From JBEHWX01 sp048498995 (GTDB taxonomy: Bacteria > Bacteroidota > Ignavibacteria > OLB7), in NCBI GenBank assembly GCA_048498995.1, contig JBEHWX010000089.1, positions 1 to 25,015 on the forward strand: a stretch of DNA of 25,015 nt, written 5' to 3'. A program made the position numbers and the translations under genes. A model generated the notes under the pieces. That model worked only from the letters and a program-made list of their open reading frames with translations. It was not told the DNA's origin and did no database searches. Of this stretch, positions 7,197 through 14,676 are shown piece after piece (positions within the stretch are counted from its first letter, which is position 1; every line of letters starts with the position of its first letter).

Positions 7197-7508
7197 AGCG
7201 ATGCCTCCGTGTAAGGAGCTGATGTGAATAGGGGACGGATCGCACCGGGCGCGATCCGGATGGTTGATCGGTCGTTCCTGCCACACGCCGTCGGTCGTGC
7301 GTCCTGCCGCCGGTCGCGCCACGCGCCGAGCTCCGGACGATGCCGGAAGGAGCATCGGGGCGCGGCGAGCGACGACTCCGGCGGGGACACCGGTGAAGAG
7401 GCCGGCTTCGCGGGGAGCCGGCGGCGTGGTCTAGAGAGGGGTGAGGAACATGTTCGTCGCCCGAAGGGCCGGCCGCGCTGGGATCGCGCCAGCCGCCAGG
7501 CGCTCAAC
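7197..7508. other. Leader region of collar gene 3
   Basis: No gene in these 312 bases. They hold the Shine-Dalgarno of collar gene 3 and an 8-bp hairpin (7236-7243 with 7251-7258) about 40 bases upstream of its start, which would lie in the gene 3 leader if transcription continues from gene 2. The rest is GC-rich and shows no similarity to a collar domain. Confidence 0.45.
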
Positions 7509-8030
7509 TCAAGCGTGAGAGGGGAATATTCCCGACAGCGCGATGCAGAAGTTGATGGTTATGTAGGGCTGCATGTTGTTGTGCGCCTGGTTCCCGCCGA
7601 CGGGACTCACCGTCATCGGATTCATGTAATTTTCGGGGAGCGTGGAATAGGGGGCCGTGACGCCGGTTGTCTCGGTCGCGAGGAGATGTCCCGCCGGACT
7701 CTGCTGGTTCGCGCCGGTGCTGTCGCAGGCGACGGTATGCGTGTGCCTCGGGAGGTCCGAGAAGAACAGCTCCACGGTTTCCGTACCGAACCTTTCTCCC
7801 TGAATAAACGGGCTCAGTCCGGGCCCCTGCCCCAGGTGCTGCGGCACGCGGCCGCGCAGGTCGGGGAGCCCGAAGGTCACTACTCCGTCGCCTCCGTACA
7901 TGATGCCGAGGAGGGAGAAGAGCGCGGAGTTCTGCGCGATCGGCAGTATCTGTCCGTTGCACTGCGCCCAGCCTTTCGGCGCGAAATCGAAACCGGCCAG
8001 CATGATCTGGCCGAGATATGGATCAGCCAT
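7509..8030 (-). CDS. Tail Collar domain protein 2 (MdpB-like)
   Basis: A 173-residue collar protein: ADPYLGQIMLAG, FAPKGWAQCNGQ (Cys24), IMYGGDGVVTFGLPDLRGRVPQHLGQGPGLSPFIQGERFG, LPRHTH (His96/His98), variable segment with Cys102, then GGNQAHNNMQPYI and NFCIALSGIFPSHA (Cys162). Its NQQSP motif right after the HxH region is shared with protein 1, and both have VVTFGLPD, so these two are probably each other's closest relatives in the array. AAAGGAGA lies about 9 bases before the ATG at 8030. It is 203 bp from the end of gene 1 and could be co-transcribed with it. Confidence 0.9.
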   Translation of the reverse strand: MADPYLGQIMLAGFDFAPKGWAQCNGQILPIAQNSALFSLLGIMYGGDGVVTFGLPDLRGRVPQHLGQGPGLSPFIQGERFGTETVELFFSDLPRHTHTVACDSTGANQQSPAGHLLATETTGVTAPYSTLPENYMNPMTVSPVGGNQAHNNMQPYITINFCIALSGIFPSHA

Positions 8031-8233
8031 CGTGGATTCTCCTTTCAGATCTGGTCTGGTATACTCTGCGTCTTGCTGTCCGTGCCGTGGGCAGGGAGGG
8101 CACGCCTCCGGAGGCACGGGATGCGCGGATCGATCGGGAGCGCCTGTTCGCCGGGGAGCTTCGGTGCCCGCCTCGGCATTCTGCCTCGGCACCCCCACCC
8201 TCACGATCATCCGTGCCGGCTCGTCCGGAGGCG

Positions 8234-8758
8234 TCAGCTTCGCGCCGGATAGATCCCTTCGAGCGCGATGCAGAAGTTGAGCGTCAGGAACGGCTGCATG
8301 TTGTTATGCGGTAGGCTTCCGCCGGTAACGCTGAGCATCTGCGGGCTCATCGTCGAGTCGGCAGGCCTGTCGGAATAGAATGCCGTGGCGCCGGTCGGCT
8401 CCGCCCCCAGGATGTGTCCCACCGGACTCTGCTGGTTGGCCGGGAGGTTGGAGCTGATCACCATGTGGTTGTGCGCCGGAATTTCAGGGACGATCAGGGT
8501 ATGAGTCTCCTCGCCATCGGCTTCGCCGATGGGGCGGTTGGTCAGGCCGGGGCCCTGCCCCATGTGGATCGGAATCCGGCTTCGCATGTCCGGAAGTCCG
8601 AAGGTGACCACGCCGTCACCTCCATAGGTGTTGCCGAGAAGGGAGAAGAGGGCGGTGTTCTGCGCGATCGGTATCAGCTGGCCGTTGCACTGCGCCCATC
8701 TGATCGGGGCGAAGTCGAATCCAACGATCATGATCTGGCCGATGTACGGTTCTGACAT
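8234..8758 (-). CDS. Tail Collar domain protein 1 (MdpB-like)
   Basis: The first gene of the array in transcription order. The 174-residue protein shows SEPYIGQIMIVG, FAPIRWAQCNGQ (Cys24), NTYGGDGVVTFGLPDMRSRIPIHMGQGPGLTNRPIGEADG, IPAHNH (His96/His98), variable segment 99-145, then GGSLPHNNMQPFL and NFCIALEGIYPARS (Cys163). AAAGGAG stands 9 bases before the ATG at 8758. The 738-bp gene-free stretch upstream probably contains the promoter of the array. No signal peptide or membrane segment is present. By family it should form trimeric fibre-tip-like structures; the ligand is unknown. Confidence 0.9.
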   Translation of the reverse strand: MSEPYIGQIMIVGFDFAPIRWAQCNGQLIPIAQNTALFSLLGNTYGGDGVVTFGLPDMRSRIPIHMGQGPGLTNRPIGEADGEETHTLIVPEIPAHNHMVISSNLPANQQSPVGHILGAEPTGATAFYSDRPADSTMSPQMLSVTGGSLPHNNMQPFLTLNFCIALEGIYPARS

Positions 8759-9447
8759 GGCTGGTTCACTCCTTTGAGTAGGTGTATCATGGGACCTGCG
8801 ACCTCTGTGTCGCGATGATATCCTCTGTGGCGTTTGGAGATTCTGGGCATCTCTGTTCGACTTGGTGGGCTCCGTTCAAGCGCGGCCCCGATCGCCGGAT
8901 AGCCTCCGGTCGTCGTTGCCGCCATGACGGTGGCGGAGCCGAGGCGTGCTCGCTCGGCGCGGAACACTGGGCTTCGGATGCTCGAGCGTGGAGGGACGAT
9001 CGCGGCCGTGCAGGGGCGATCGTCGTCGGTCGGTCCGAGGCGCGCGTGATGTCCGCCGCCAGTCTCGGTTGGCGTTGTCCAAGGGCGAAAGGGGTGGAAG
9101 GCTCGTGCCGCCGCTTCATGTCTGCGCGGCGTCACGCTGGACGTGATTCCTTTGATGGCCGGAGCAGCGTCTCCGGTCGATCGTCAAGGGACCAGGGCCT
9201 CATCGGGGAATCGCGGCAATTATAACACTCTTGCGCAATTCTCAGCATGCGCCCTCCCGGTCAAGAGAAGATAACCGTGGCGGGAGGTGGGCTTCTCCGG
9301 GGGCGCCGGACTATCTCGCGGCGCGGTATCCCGCTCGCGATATCCCGCTCGCGGAATCTCGGGGCACGATATTCGGGAGTCGCGATATCTCGGGGCCAGA
9401 CATCTCGGATCACGAGATATCCGTTGGTACGCGACGCATAGGGCGCG
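8759..9447. other. Long gene-free region upstream of the collar array
   Basis: No believable gene is seen in either strand. The part near 8760-8830 holds the Shine-Dalgarno of collar gene 1 and should include its promoter, though no clear TAnnTTTG box stands out. The part at 9311-9423 is a degenerate tandem repeat described separately. The middle (8900-9200) is Arg-rich in all frames with no recognisable domain. Confidence 0.5.
9311..9423. repeat. Degenerate 13-16 bp tandem repeat rich in GATATC
   Basis: Seven to eight imperfect units follow one another, for example GTATCCCGCTCGC, GATATCCCGCTCGC, GGAATCTCGGGGCAC, GATATTCGGGAGTCGC, GATATCTCGGGGCCAG, ACATCTCGGATCAC and GAGATATCCG. The shared core is approximately GATATC(C/T)CG, itself partly palindromic. 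The copies are too diverged and too close for a CRISPR. It may be a protein-binding array upstream of the collar genes or a decaying satellite. Confidence 0.55.
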
Positions 9448-9490
9448 CGATGGCCGGGGCGCGCGTCCATCGCAATCGCCCCGGCCATCG
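9448..9490 (-). terminator. Hairpin terminator of the mutase gene
   Basis: A perfect 14-bp stem (9448-9461 with 9477-9490, 15-base loop) begins 7 bases beyond the stop codon of the minus-strand mutase gene. No T tract follows. Confidence 0.6.
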
Positions 9491-9496
9491 ACGACC

Positions 9497-11068
9497 TCAT
9501 TCCTCGTACTCTCCCCAGACGCCGCGCAGCGTGTCGGAGATCTCCCCGACGGTGGCGTAGGCCTCCACCGCGCTCAGGATCAGCGGCATCATGTTCTCGG
9601 TGCCGGTCGCGCCGGCGCGCAGCCGCTCTAGCGCCGCGGCCACCGCGTTCGGATCGCGCTCCTCCCTGACGCGGCGAAGCCGCGCGATCTGCTTGAGGCG
9701 GAGCGACTCGTCGATCTTCAGGATATCCTTGAACGGCGGCTCCTCCACCTGGAACTGGTTCACGCCGACCACGATATCCTCCCGGTTCTCGATTCTCAAC
9801 TGCGCGTCGTAGGCGGCCTGGGCGATCTCGTTCTGGATGAAGCGGGATTCGATCGCCTTCACCGAGCCTCCCATCGCGTCGATACGGTCGATATACTCGC
9901 CGGCGCGACGCTCGATCTCGTCGGTGAGATACTCGACCAGGTAGCTGCCGGCCAGTGGATCGATCGAGTCGGCGATGCCGGACTCATGGCCGATCACCTG
10001 CTGCGTCCGGAGCGCGAGGCGCGCGGAGTGCTCGGTCGGGAGGCCGAGCGCCTCGTCGAACCCGTTGGTGTGGAGCGACTGCGTGCCGCCGAGCACCGCG
10101 GCGGCGGCCTGCATCGCCACGCGGACGATGTTGGTCTCCACCTGCTGGGCGGTGAGGGTGGAGCCGGCGGTCTGCGAGTGGAACCGGAGCATCATGCTCT
10201 TCGGATCCTTCGCGCCGAAGCGCTCCTTCATGATGCGGGCCCACATCCGGCGCGCCGCCCGGAGCTTGGCGACTTCCTCGAAGAAGTTGTTGTGGATGTT
10301 GAAGAAGAAGCTGAGCCGCGAGGCGAACGTATCCACGTCGAGTCCGGCGTCGATGGCCGCCTGCGTGTAGGCGATGGCGTTGGCCAGCGTGAAGGCCACT
10401 TCCTGCACGGCCGTGGAGCCGGCCTCGCGGATATGATAGCCGGAGATCGAGATCGTGTTCCAGCTCGGGAGCTCCGTCGAGCACCAGGCGAACATGTCGG
10501 TGATCAGCCGCATCGACGGGGCCGGCGGGAAGATGTAGGTGCCGCGCGCGGCATACTCCTTCAGGATGTCGTTCTGCACCGTCCCGCTCACCTTCGCCAT
10601 GTCAGCCCCCTGCTTGCGCGCCAGCGCCACGTAGAGCGCCAGGAGGATCGATGCCGTGGCGTTGATGGTCATCGAGGTGGAGACCTTCTCCAGCTCGATG
10701 CCGTCGAAGAGGGTCTCCATGTCGGCCAGCGAATCGATGGCGACGCCGACCTTCCCGACTTCCCCCTCGGCCATCTGATGGTCGGAGTCGTAGCCGATCT
10801 GGGTCGGGAGGTCGAAGGCGACCGACAGGCCGGTCACTCCCTGGGAGAGGAGATAGCGGTAGCGGGCGTTGGACTCCTCGGCGGTGCCGAAGCCGGCGTA
10901 CATCCGCATCGTCCAGAGACGGGAGCGGTACATCGTCGGATAGACGCCTCGGGTGAAGGGAAACTCTCCCGGCTGTTCCTGCGGGCCGCATCCCTCCGGG
11001 GGAAGGATGTAGGGAGGGATGACGATGCCGGAATCGGTCTGAAAGGTGGGTTTGCGTTCCTTGGCCAT
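9497..11068 (-). CDS. Methylmalonyl-CoA mutase, catalytic subunit
   Basis: A 523-residue acyl-CoA mutase catalytic barrel, which interconverts methylmalonyl-CoA and succinyl-CoA with adenosylcobalamin. Visible family blocks: FPFTRGVYPTMYRSRLWTMR with MYAGFGTAEESNARY (30-70), GLSVAFDLPTQIGYDSDH, STSMTINATA, GTVQNDILKEY, TYIFPPAPSMRLI, SISGYHIREAG, FFFNIHNNFFEE, FHSQTAGSTLTAQQ and QSLHTNGFDEALGLPTE. The Tyr of YAGF and Arg of PSMR are the residues expected for methylmalonyl- rather than isobutyryl-CoA mutases. It ends at the barrel: the C-terminal B12-binding domain with DxHxxG is absent, as in mutases with a separate small subunit. That partner is not in this window. Start ATG 11068 has no evident Shine-Dalgarno. 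Role: propionate, odd-chain or branched-chain catabolism, or the reverse. Confidence 0.95.
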   Translation of the reverse strand: MAKERKPTFQTDSGIVIPPYILPPEGCGPQEQPGEFPFTRGVYPTMYRSRLWTMRMYAGFGTAEESNARYRYLLSQGVTGLSVAFDLPTQIGYDSDHQMAEGEVGKVGVAIDSLADMETLFDGIELEKVSTSMTINATASILLALYVALARKQGADMAKVSGTVQNDILKEYAARGTYIFPPAPSMRLITDMFAWCSTELPSWNTISISGYHIREAGSTAVQEVAFTLANAIAYTQAAIDAGLDVDTFASRLSFFFNIHNNFFEEVAKLRAARRMWARIMKERFGAKDPKSMMLRFHSQTAGSTLTAQQVETNIVRVAMQAAAAVLGGTQSLHTNGFDEALGLPTEHSARLALRTQQVIGHESGIADSIDPLAGSYLVEYLTDEIERRAGEYIDRIDAMGGSVKAIESRFIQNEIAQAAYDAQLRIENREDIVVGVNQFQVEEPPFKDILKIDESLRLKQIARLRRVREERDPNAVAAALERLRAGATGTENMMPLILSAVEAYATVGEISDTLRGVWGEYEE

Positions 11069-11183
11069 GCGTTCGATCGGATCGGAAAAGAGACGTGCCG
11101 GTCCGGCGCAGCGGCTGCTGGCGCGCGGAGTCCGGCCGAGGATGGGTGAAATTACGGATTCGCTTCCAGCGGGGGGAACGGAA

Positions 11184-11239
11184 ACGGCCCCGAACCGGCG
11201 CCGGCATCGCGTGGATGCCGTGCGTCGGCCCGGGGCCGT
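11184..11239. terminator. Nested hairpin between mutase and beta-barrel genes
   Basis: An outer 9-bp stem (ACGGCCCCG 11184-11192 with CGGGGCCGT 11231-11239) encloses an inner CGGCATC/GATGCCG hairpin. It lies 24 bases past the stop of the beta-barrel gene and 115 bases before the mutase start, so it probably ends the former transcript. No T tract. Confidence 0.45.
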
Positions 11240-11263
11240 CGGAGAATCGTCCGGCCTCGGCGA

Positions 11264-11767
11264 TCAGAAGATGTAGAAGTTGACGCCGCCGAGCACGAAG
11301 ATGTCGGTATTGTCGCTGAGGATGAATCCCTTCAGGCCGACCCACGGCTGGATCGAGGAGCGGGTGTTGAACACGACGCCGCCACCGTAATTGATCCTGA
11401 ACTCCGTCTGCGACTCGACCCCCACGAAGCGGCTCGAGGAGTAGAAATCGCGGCTCAGTCCGATGCCGGCCAGGGCATACGGGCGGACGGTGAGCCCCTG
11501 CAGGACGAAGGTATAGCGGGCGTTGAAATCGCCGGCCAGGCGGGTGATGTCTTCACCGGCGTTCGGCAGGTATTCGATGCCGGGCTCCAGATCGAGGTTC
11601 GCCGTGATCGGGAACTCGGCGATGGCGCCGATCAGGATCGTTCCCTTGTCGAGTCCGAAGCCTAGCTTCGGGCCGATGGCGATGGCCTGAACCTGGGCGG
11701 AGAGGCGCGCGCCGCCTCCGAGAAGGAGAACGACCGCAGCGGCGGCCGCAAGGAGAAATCTCTTCAT
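11264..11767 (-). CDS. Small outer-membrane beta-barrel protein
   Basis: A 167-residue exported protein. MKRFLLAAAAAVVLLLGGG starts a clear signal peptide, with likely cleavage at ARLSA|QVQ near residue 25. The mature part alternates hydrophobic and polar residues in strand-like segments ending in aromatics: AIGPKLGFGLDKG, ITANLDLEPGIEYLP, FNARYTFVLQGLTVRPYALAGIGLSRDF, EFRINYGGGVVFN, PWVGLKGFILS. It ends in NFYIF, and a C-terminal Phe is typical of barrels recognised by the BAM machinery. This fits the eight-strand OmpA/OmpX-like barrel group. The ATG at 11767 is preferred over upstream starts because it gives the signal peptide and has GGAAG nine bases upstream. Specific function unknown. 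Confidence 0.85.
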   Translation of the reverse strand: MKRFLLAAAAAVVLLLGGGARLSAQVQAIAIGPKLGFGLDKGTILIGAIAEFPITANLDLEPGIEYLPNAGEDITRLAGDFNARYTFVLQGLTVRPYALAGIGLSRDFYSSSRFVGVESQTEFRINYGGGVVFNTRSSIQPWVGLKGFILSDNTDIFVLGGVNFYIF

Positions 11768-11985
11768 CGTCGCTTCCAGCGGATGTCGTGTGGGAAAAAT
11801 GTGACTCGGGAGAAAGTGTGCGAGAGCGGGCATGCGCCCGCGGGCGGGCGAGCGCTTGAGCACGTGCTTGCGCAGGCGCTTGAGCGAGTGCGCTCTCGAG
11901 CGAGCCTCGATGGTTGAAGGCGCGGGAAACTATGAAAAAAAGGGGAGGAGGCAACCCGTCGGAGGGACGCGCGAGGAAGCGGAGC
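11768..11985. other. Promoter region of the beta-barrel gene with GCGCTTGAG repeats
   Basis: No gene. GCGCTTGAGC occurs at 11852-11861 and again at 11876-11885, within a stretch (11840-11910) of related GAGCG/CGCTC words that can pair with each other. The region is immediately upstream of the beta-barrel gene and may hold operators, or be simple slippage. Confidence 0.4.
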
Positions 11986-12025
11986 AAAAAAAATCCCGGG
12001 CGAGAGCTGCTCTCTCGCCCGGGAT
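11986..12025 (-). terminator. Intrinsic terminator of clpC
   Basis: On the minus strand a perfect 14-bp stem (12025-12012 with 12006-11993, five-base loop) is followed directly by eight T residues (11993-11986). It begins 60 bases after the clpC stop. This is the best Rho-independent terminator in the window. Confidence 0.93.
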
Positions 12026-12084
12026 CGGTTCTCGGAAGGCCCCACGGCCTCGGGGCCGCGGCCTCTATCTCGGAAAGCCGGGGA

Positions 12085-14676
12085 TCACTCCTCGTCCTTC
12101 TTGCTCCGCTTGCGGGTCGGCTTGGTCGTTCCCTCCGGCGCCGGCTCGGTGGTCTCGGCGGTCGTCTCCTCCACCACTTCCGGCTCGGTCGGCGTTTCGC
12201 CGGCGGCGCGCTTGGTGAAGGTGAGGACCTTGTTCTCCTTGTCGAAGCCGACGAAGACGCGGTCCCCCTCGTTGAACTGGCCACGGAGCACCAGCTCGGC
12301 CAGCTCGTCCTCGAGGTAGCGCTGGATGACGCGACGCAGCGGACGGGCGCCGTACTTCTCGTCGTATCCCTTGTCGGCCAGGAAGGCCTTGGCCTCCTCG
12401 TCGATCTCCACCCCGAGGTTCATCGCGTTCAGGCGCTTGAGCAGCAGGCGCATCTGGATGTCGATGATCCGGAAGATGTTCTCCTTCGAGAGCGGACGGA
12501 AGACGATCGTGTCGTCGACGCGGTTGAGGAACTCCGGATTGAAGAGCCGCTTCATCGACTCCTCGATCGTGGCGCGCATCTCCTCGTACTTGTCGCGATC
12601 GCCGGCCGTGGTGAAGCCCATCACGCCGCCGGCCTTCACGTCGCGCACGCCGACGTTGGAGGTCATCACGATGATCGTGTTCTTGAAGTCCACCCGACGG
12701 CCGAGGCTGTCGGTGAGGATGCCGTCATCGAGCACCTGGAGGAGGATGTTGAACACATCCGGGTGCGCCTTCTCGATCTCGTCGAGCAGGACCACCGAGT
12801 AGGGCTTGCGACGGACCTTCTCGGTGAGCTGCCCCCCCTCTTCGTAGCCGACGTAGCCCGGAGGGGCGCCGACCAGACGGGAGACGGCGAACTTCTCCAT
12901 GTACTCCGACATGTCGATGCGGACCAGGGCGTCCTCGGAATCGAAGAGGTAGCGGGCCAGCGCCTTGACCAGCTCGGTCTTGCCGACGCCGGTCGGTCCG
13001 AGGAAGATGAACGACCCGATCGGGCGGTTCGGATCCTTCAGGCCGGCGCGGGCGCGGCGGATCGCCTTGGCCAGGTGCTCGATCGCCTCGTCCTGTCCGA
13101 TGACCTCCTGCTTGAGGGCCTCGGCCATCTTGAGGAGCTTGTCGGACTCCTCCTGGGCGATCTTCGAGACCGGGATGCCGGTCATCATGCCGACGACCTG
13201 GGCGACCTCTTCCTCGGAGACGTCGACGACGCGCTCGCTGGCGGTCAGCTCCCAATCCTCCTTGGCGTTCTCCAGGTCGTTCTGGAGCTTCTTCTCGAGA
13301 TCGCGCAGGCGCGCGGCCTCCTCGAAGTTCTGGCTCTTGACCACCTGGTTCTTCTGGGTCTTGACCTCCTCGATCTTGGCTTCCAGGTCGAGGATATGCT
13401 TCGGCACCACGATGCTCGACAGGTGGACGCGGGCGCCGACCTCGTCGAGAACGTCGAGTGCTTTATCCGGCAGGAACCTGTCGGTGATATAGCGCTCGGA
13501 GAGATAGACGCAGGCCTTGATCGCATCGTCCGAGTAGCGGACGTTGTGATGCTCCTCGTACTTCGGCTTGATGTTCCTGAGGATCTGGACCGCCTCCTCG
13601 ACCGAGGGGGGATCGACCATGATCTTCTGGAACCGGCGATCGAGGGCGCCATCCTTCTCGATGTACTGGCGGTACTCGTCCAGCGTGGTCGCGCCAATGC
13701 ACTGGATGTCGCCGCGGGCCAGAGCCGGCTTGAACATGTTGGAGGCATCGAGCGATCCGGAGGCGCCGCCGGCGCCGACGATCGTATGGAGCTCGTCGAT
13801 GAAGAGAATCACGTCCTTGGCCTTCTCGAGCTCGTTCATCACCGCCTTCATCCGCTCCTCGAACTGGCCGCGGTATTTGGTGCCGGCCACGAGGGCGGCA
13901 AGGTCGAGCGTGACGATACGCTTGTCGTGAAGGACGCGGGAGACCTTCTTCTGAATGATCCGGAGCGCGAGTCCCTCGGCGATGGCGGTCTTGCCGACTC
14001 CCGGCTCGCCGATCAGGACCGGGTTGTTCTTCTTGCGGCGGGAGAGGATCTGCGCCACGCGCTCGATCTCCTTCTCGCGGCCGATCACCGGATCGAGCTT
14101 ATCCTCGGCGGCGAGCTTGGTAAGGTCGCGGCCGAAGTTGTCCAGGACCGGGGTCTTGACCCGTTCCTGGCGCTCGCGGGTGCGGGGGGCGCCGCTGGCC
14201 GCGCCGGAGCCGCTCGGGGCGCCGGCCGGAGCCGACGGCTTGCCGGAATGGATGTTCTCCAGTTCGGTGCGCACCGCATCGTAGGTGATGCCGAACTGCG
14301 AGAGGATCTGCGCGGCGATGTTGTCGTCGTCCCGCAGCAGCGACAGCAGCAGGTGCTCGGTGCCGATCACGTCGCTCTTGTAGAGCTTGGCTTCGAGATA
14401 GGTGATCTTGAGCACCTTCTCGGCCTGCTTGGTCAACGGAATGTTGCCGATCGTGAGCGTGCCTCCCGTAGCACGGACCGTATCCTCGATTGCTTTCTTG
14501 ATCTTGAAGAGATCACCACCGAGGTTGCGGAGGATCTTGACGGCAATCCCCTCTCCCTCGCGAATGATTCCCAACAGCAGATGTTCGGTGCCGATGTAAT
14601 CATGACCGAGCCTCAGAGCTTCCTCACGGCTCAGCCGGATTACATCCTGCACGCGGTTGGAAAAGTTGCCTTCCAT
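12085..14676 (-). CDS. clpC: ATP-dependent Clp protease ATPase ClpC
   Basis: An 863-residue Hsp100 unfoldase that feeds substrates to ClpP in the cytoplasm. Domains in order: double Clp-N repeat (1-145, with GTEHLLLGII and GTEHLLLSLL), a Pro/Gly/Ala/Ser linker (about 145-168), AAA+ 1 with Walker A GEPGVGKT (223-230) and Walker B VILFIDE (289-295), a UVR-type coiled segment (NFEEAARLRDLEKKL), which separates ClpC from ClpA and ClpB, AAA+ 2 with GPTGVGKT and VVLLDEIEKAHPD, and the ClpB D2-small domain. A GVMGF tripeptide region after TSNVGV fits the ClpP-contact loop. The last 40 residues are a Thr/Glu/Pro-rich tail ending KRSKKDEE, probably disordered. AAGGA stands before the ATG at 14676. No mcsAB, ctsR or clpP neighbours are present, so it appears monocistronic. 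Confidence 0.97.
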   Translation of the reverse strand: MEGNFSNRVQDVIRLSREEALRLGHDYIGTEHLLLGIIREGEGIAVKILRNLGGDLFKIKKAIEDTVRATGGTLTIGNIPLTKQAEKVLKITYLEAKLYKSDVIGTEHLLLSLLRDDDNIAAQILSQFGITYDAVRTELENIHSGKPSAPAGAPSGSGAASGAPRTRERQERVKTPVLDNFGRDLTKLAAEDKLDPVIGREKEIERVAQILSRRKKNNPVLIGEPGVGKTAIAEGLALRIIQKKVSRVLHDKRIVTLDLAALVAGTKYRGQFEERMKAVMNELEKAKDVILFIDELHTIVGAGGASGSLDASNMFKPALARGDIQCIGATTLDEYRQYIEKDGALDRRFQKIMVDPPSVEEAVQILRNIKPKYEEHHNVRYSDDAIKACVYLSERYITDRFLPDKALDVLDEVGARVHLSSIVVPKHILDLEAKIEEVKTQKNQVVKSQNFEEAARLRDLEKKLQNDLENAKEDWELTASERVVDVSEEEVAQVVGMMTGIPVSKIAQEESDKLLKMAEALKQEVIGQDEAIEHLAKAIRRARAGLKDPNRPIGSFIFLGPTGVGKTELVKALARYLFDSEDALVRIDMSEYMEKFAVSRLVGAPPGYVGYEEGGQLTEKVRRKPYSVVLLDEIEKAHPDVFNILLQVLDDGILTDSLGRRVDFKNTIIVMTSNVGVRDVKAGGVMGFTTAGDRDKYEEMRATIEESMKRLFNPEFLNRVDDTIVFRPLSKENIFRIIDIQMRLLLKRLNAMNLGVEIDEEAKAFLADKGYDEKYGARPLRRVIQRYLEDELAELVLRGQFNEGDRVFVGFDKENKVLTFTKRAAGETPTEPEVVEETTAETTEPAPEGTTKPTRKRSKKDEE

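Noticed and set aside
1434..8758. Prophage or R-type tailocin
   Set aside because: Collar proteins are the only phage-like element. No capsid, terminase, tube, sheath, baseplate, integrase or lysis gene, and no attachment-site repeats or tRNA flanks were seen.
9311..9423. CRISPR array
   Set aside because: Units are 13-16 bp, adjacent and degenerate, without regular unique spacers or cas genes.
8759..9447. Hypothetical small proteins in the gene-free stretch
   Set aside because: Frames are Arg/Pro/Ser-rich in all phases, lack ribosome sites and show no domain pattern.
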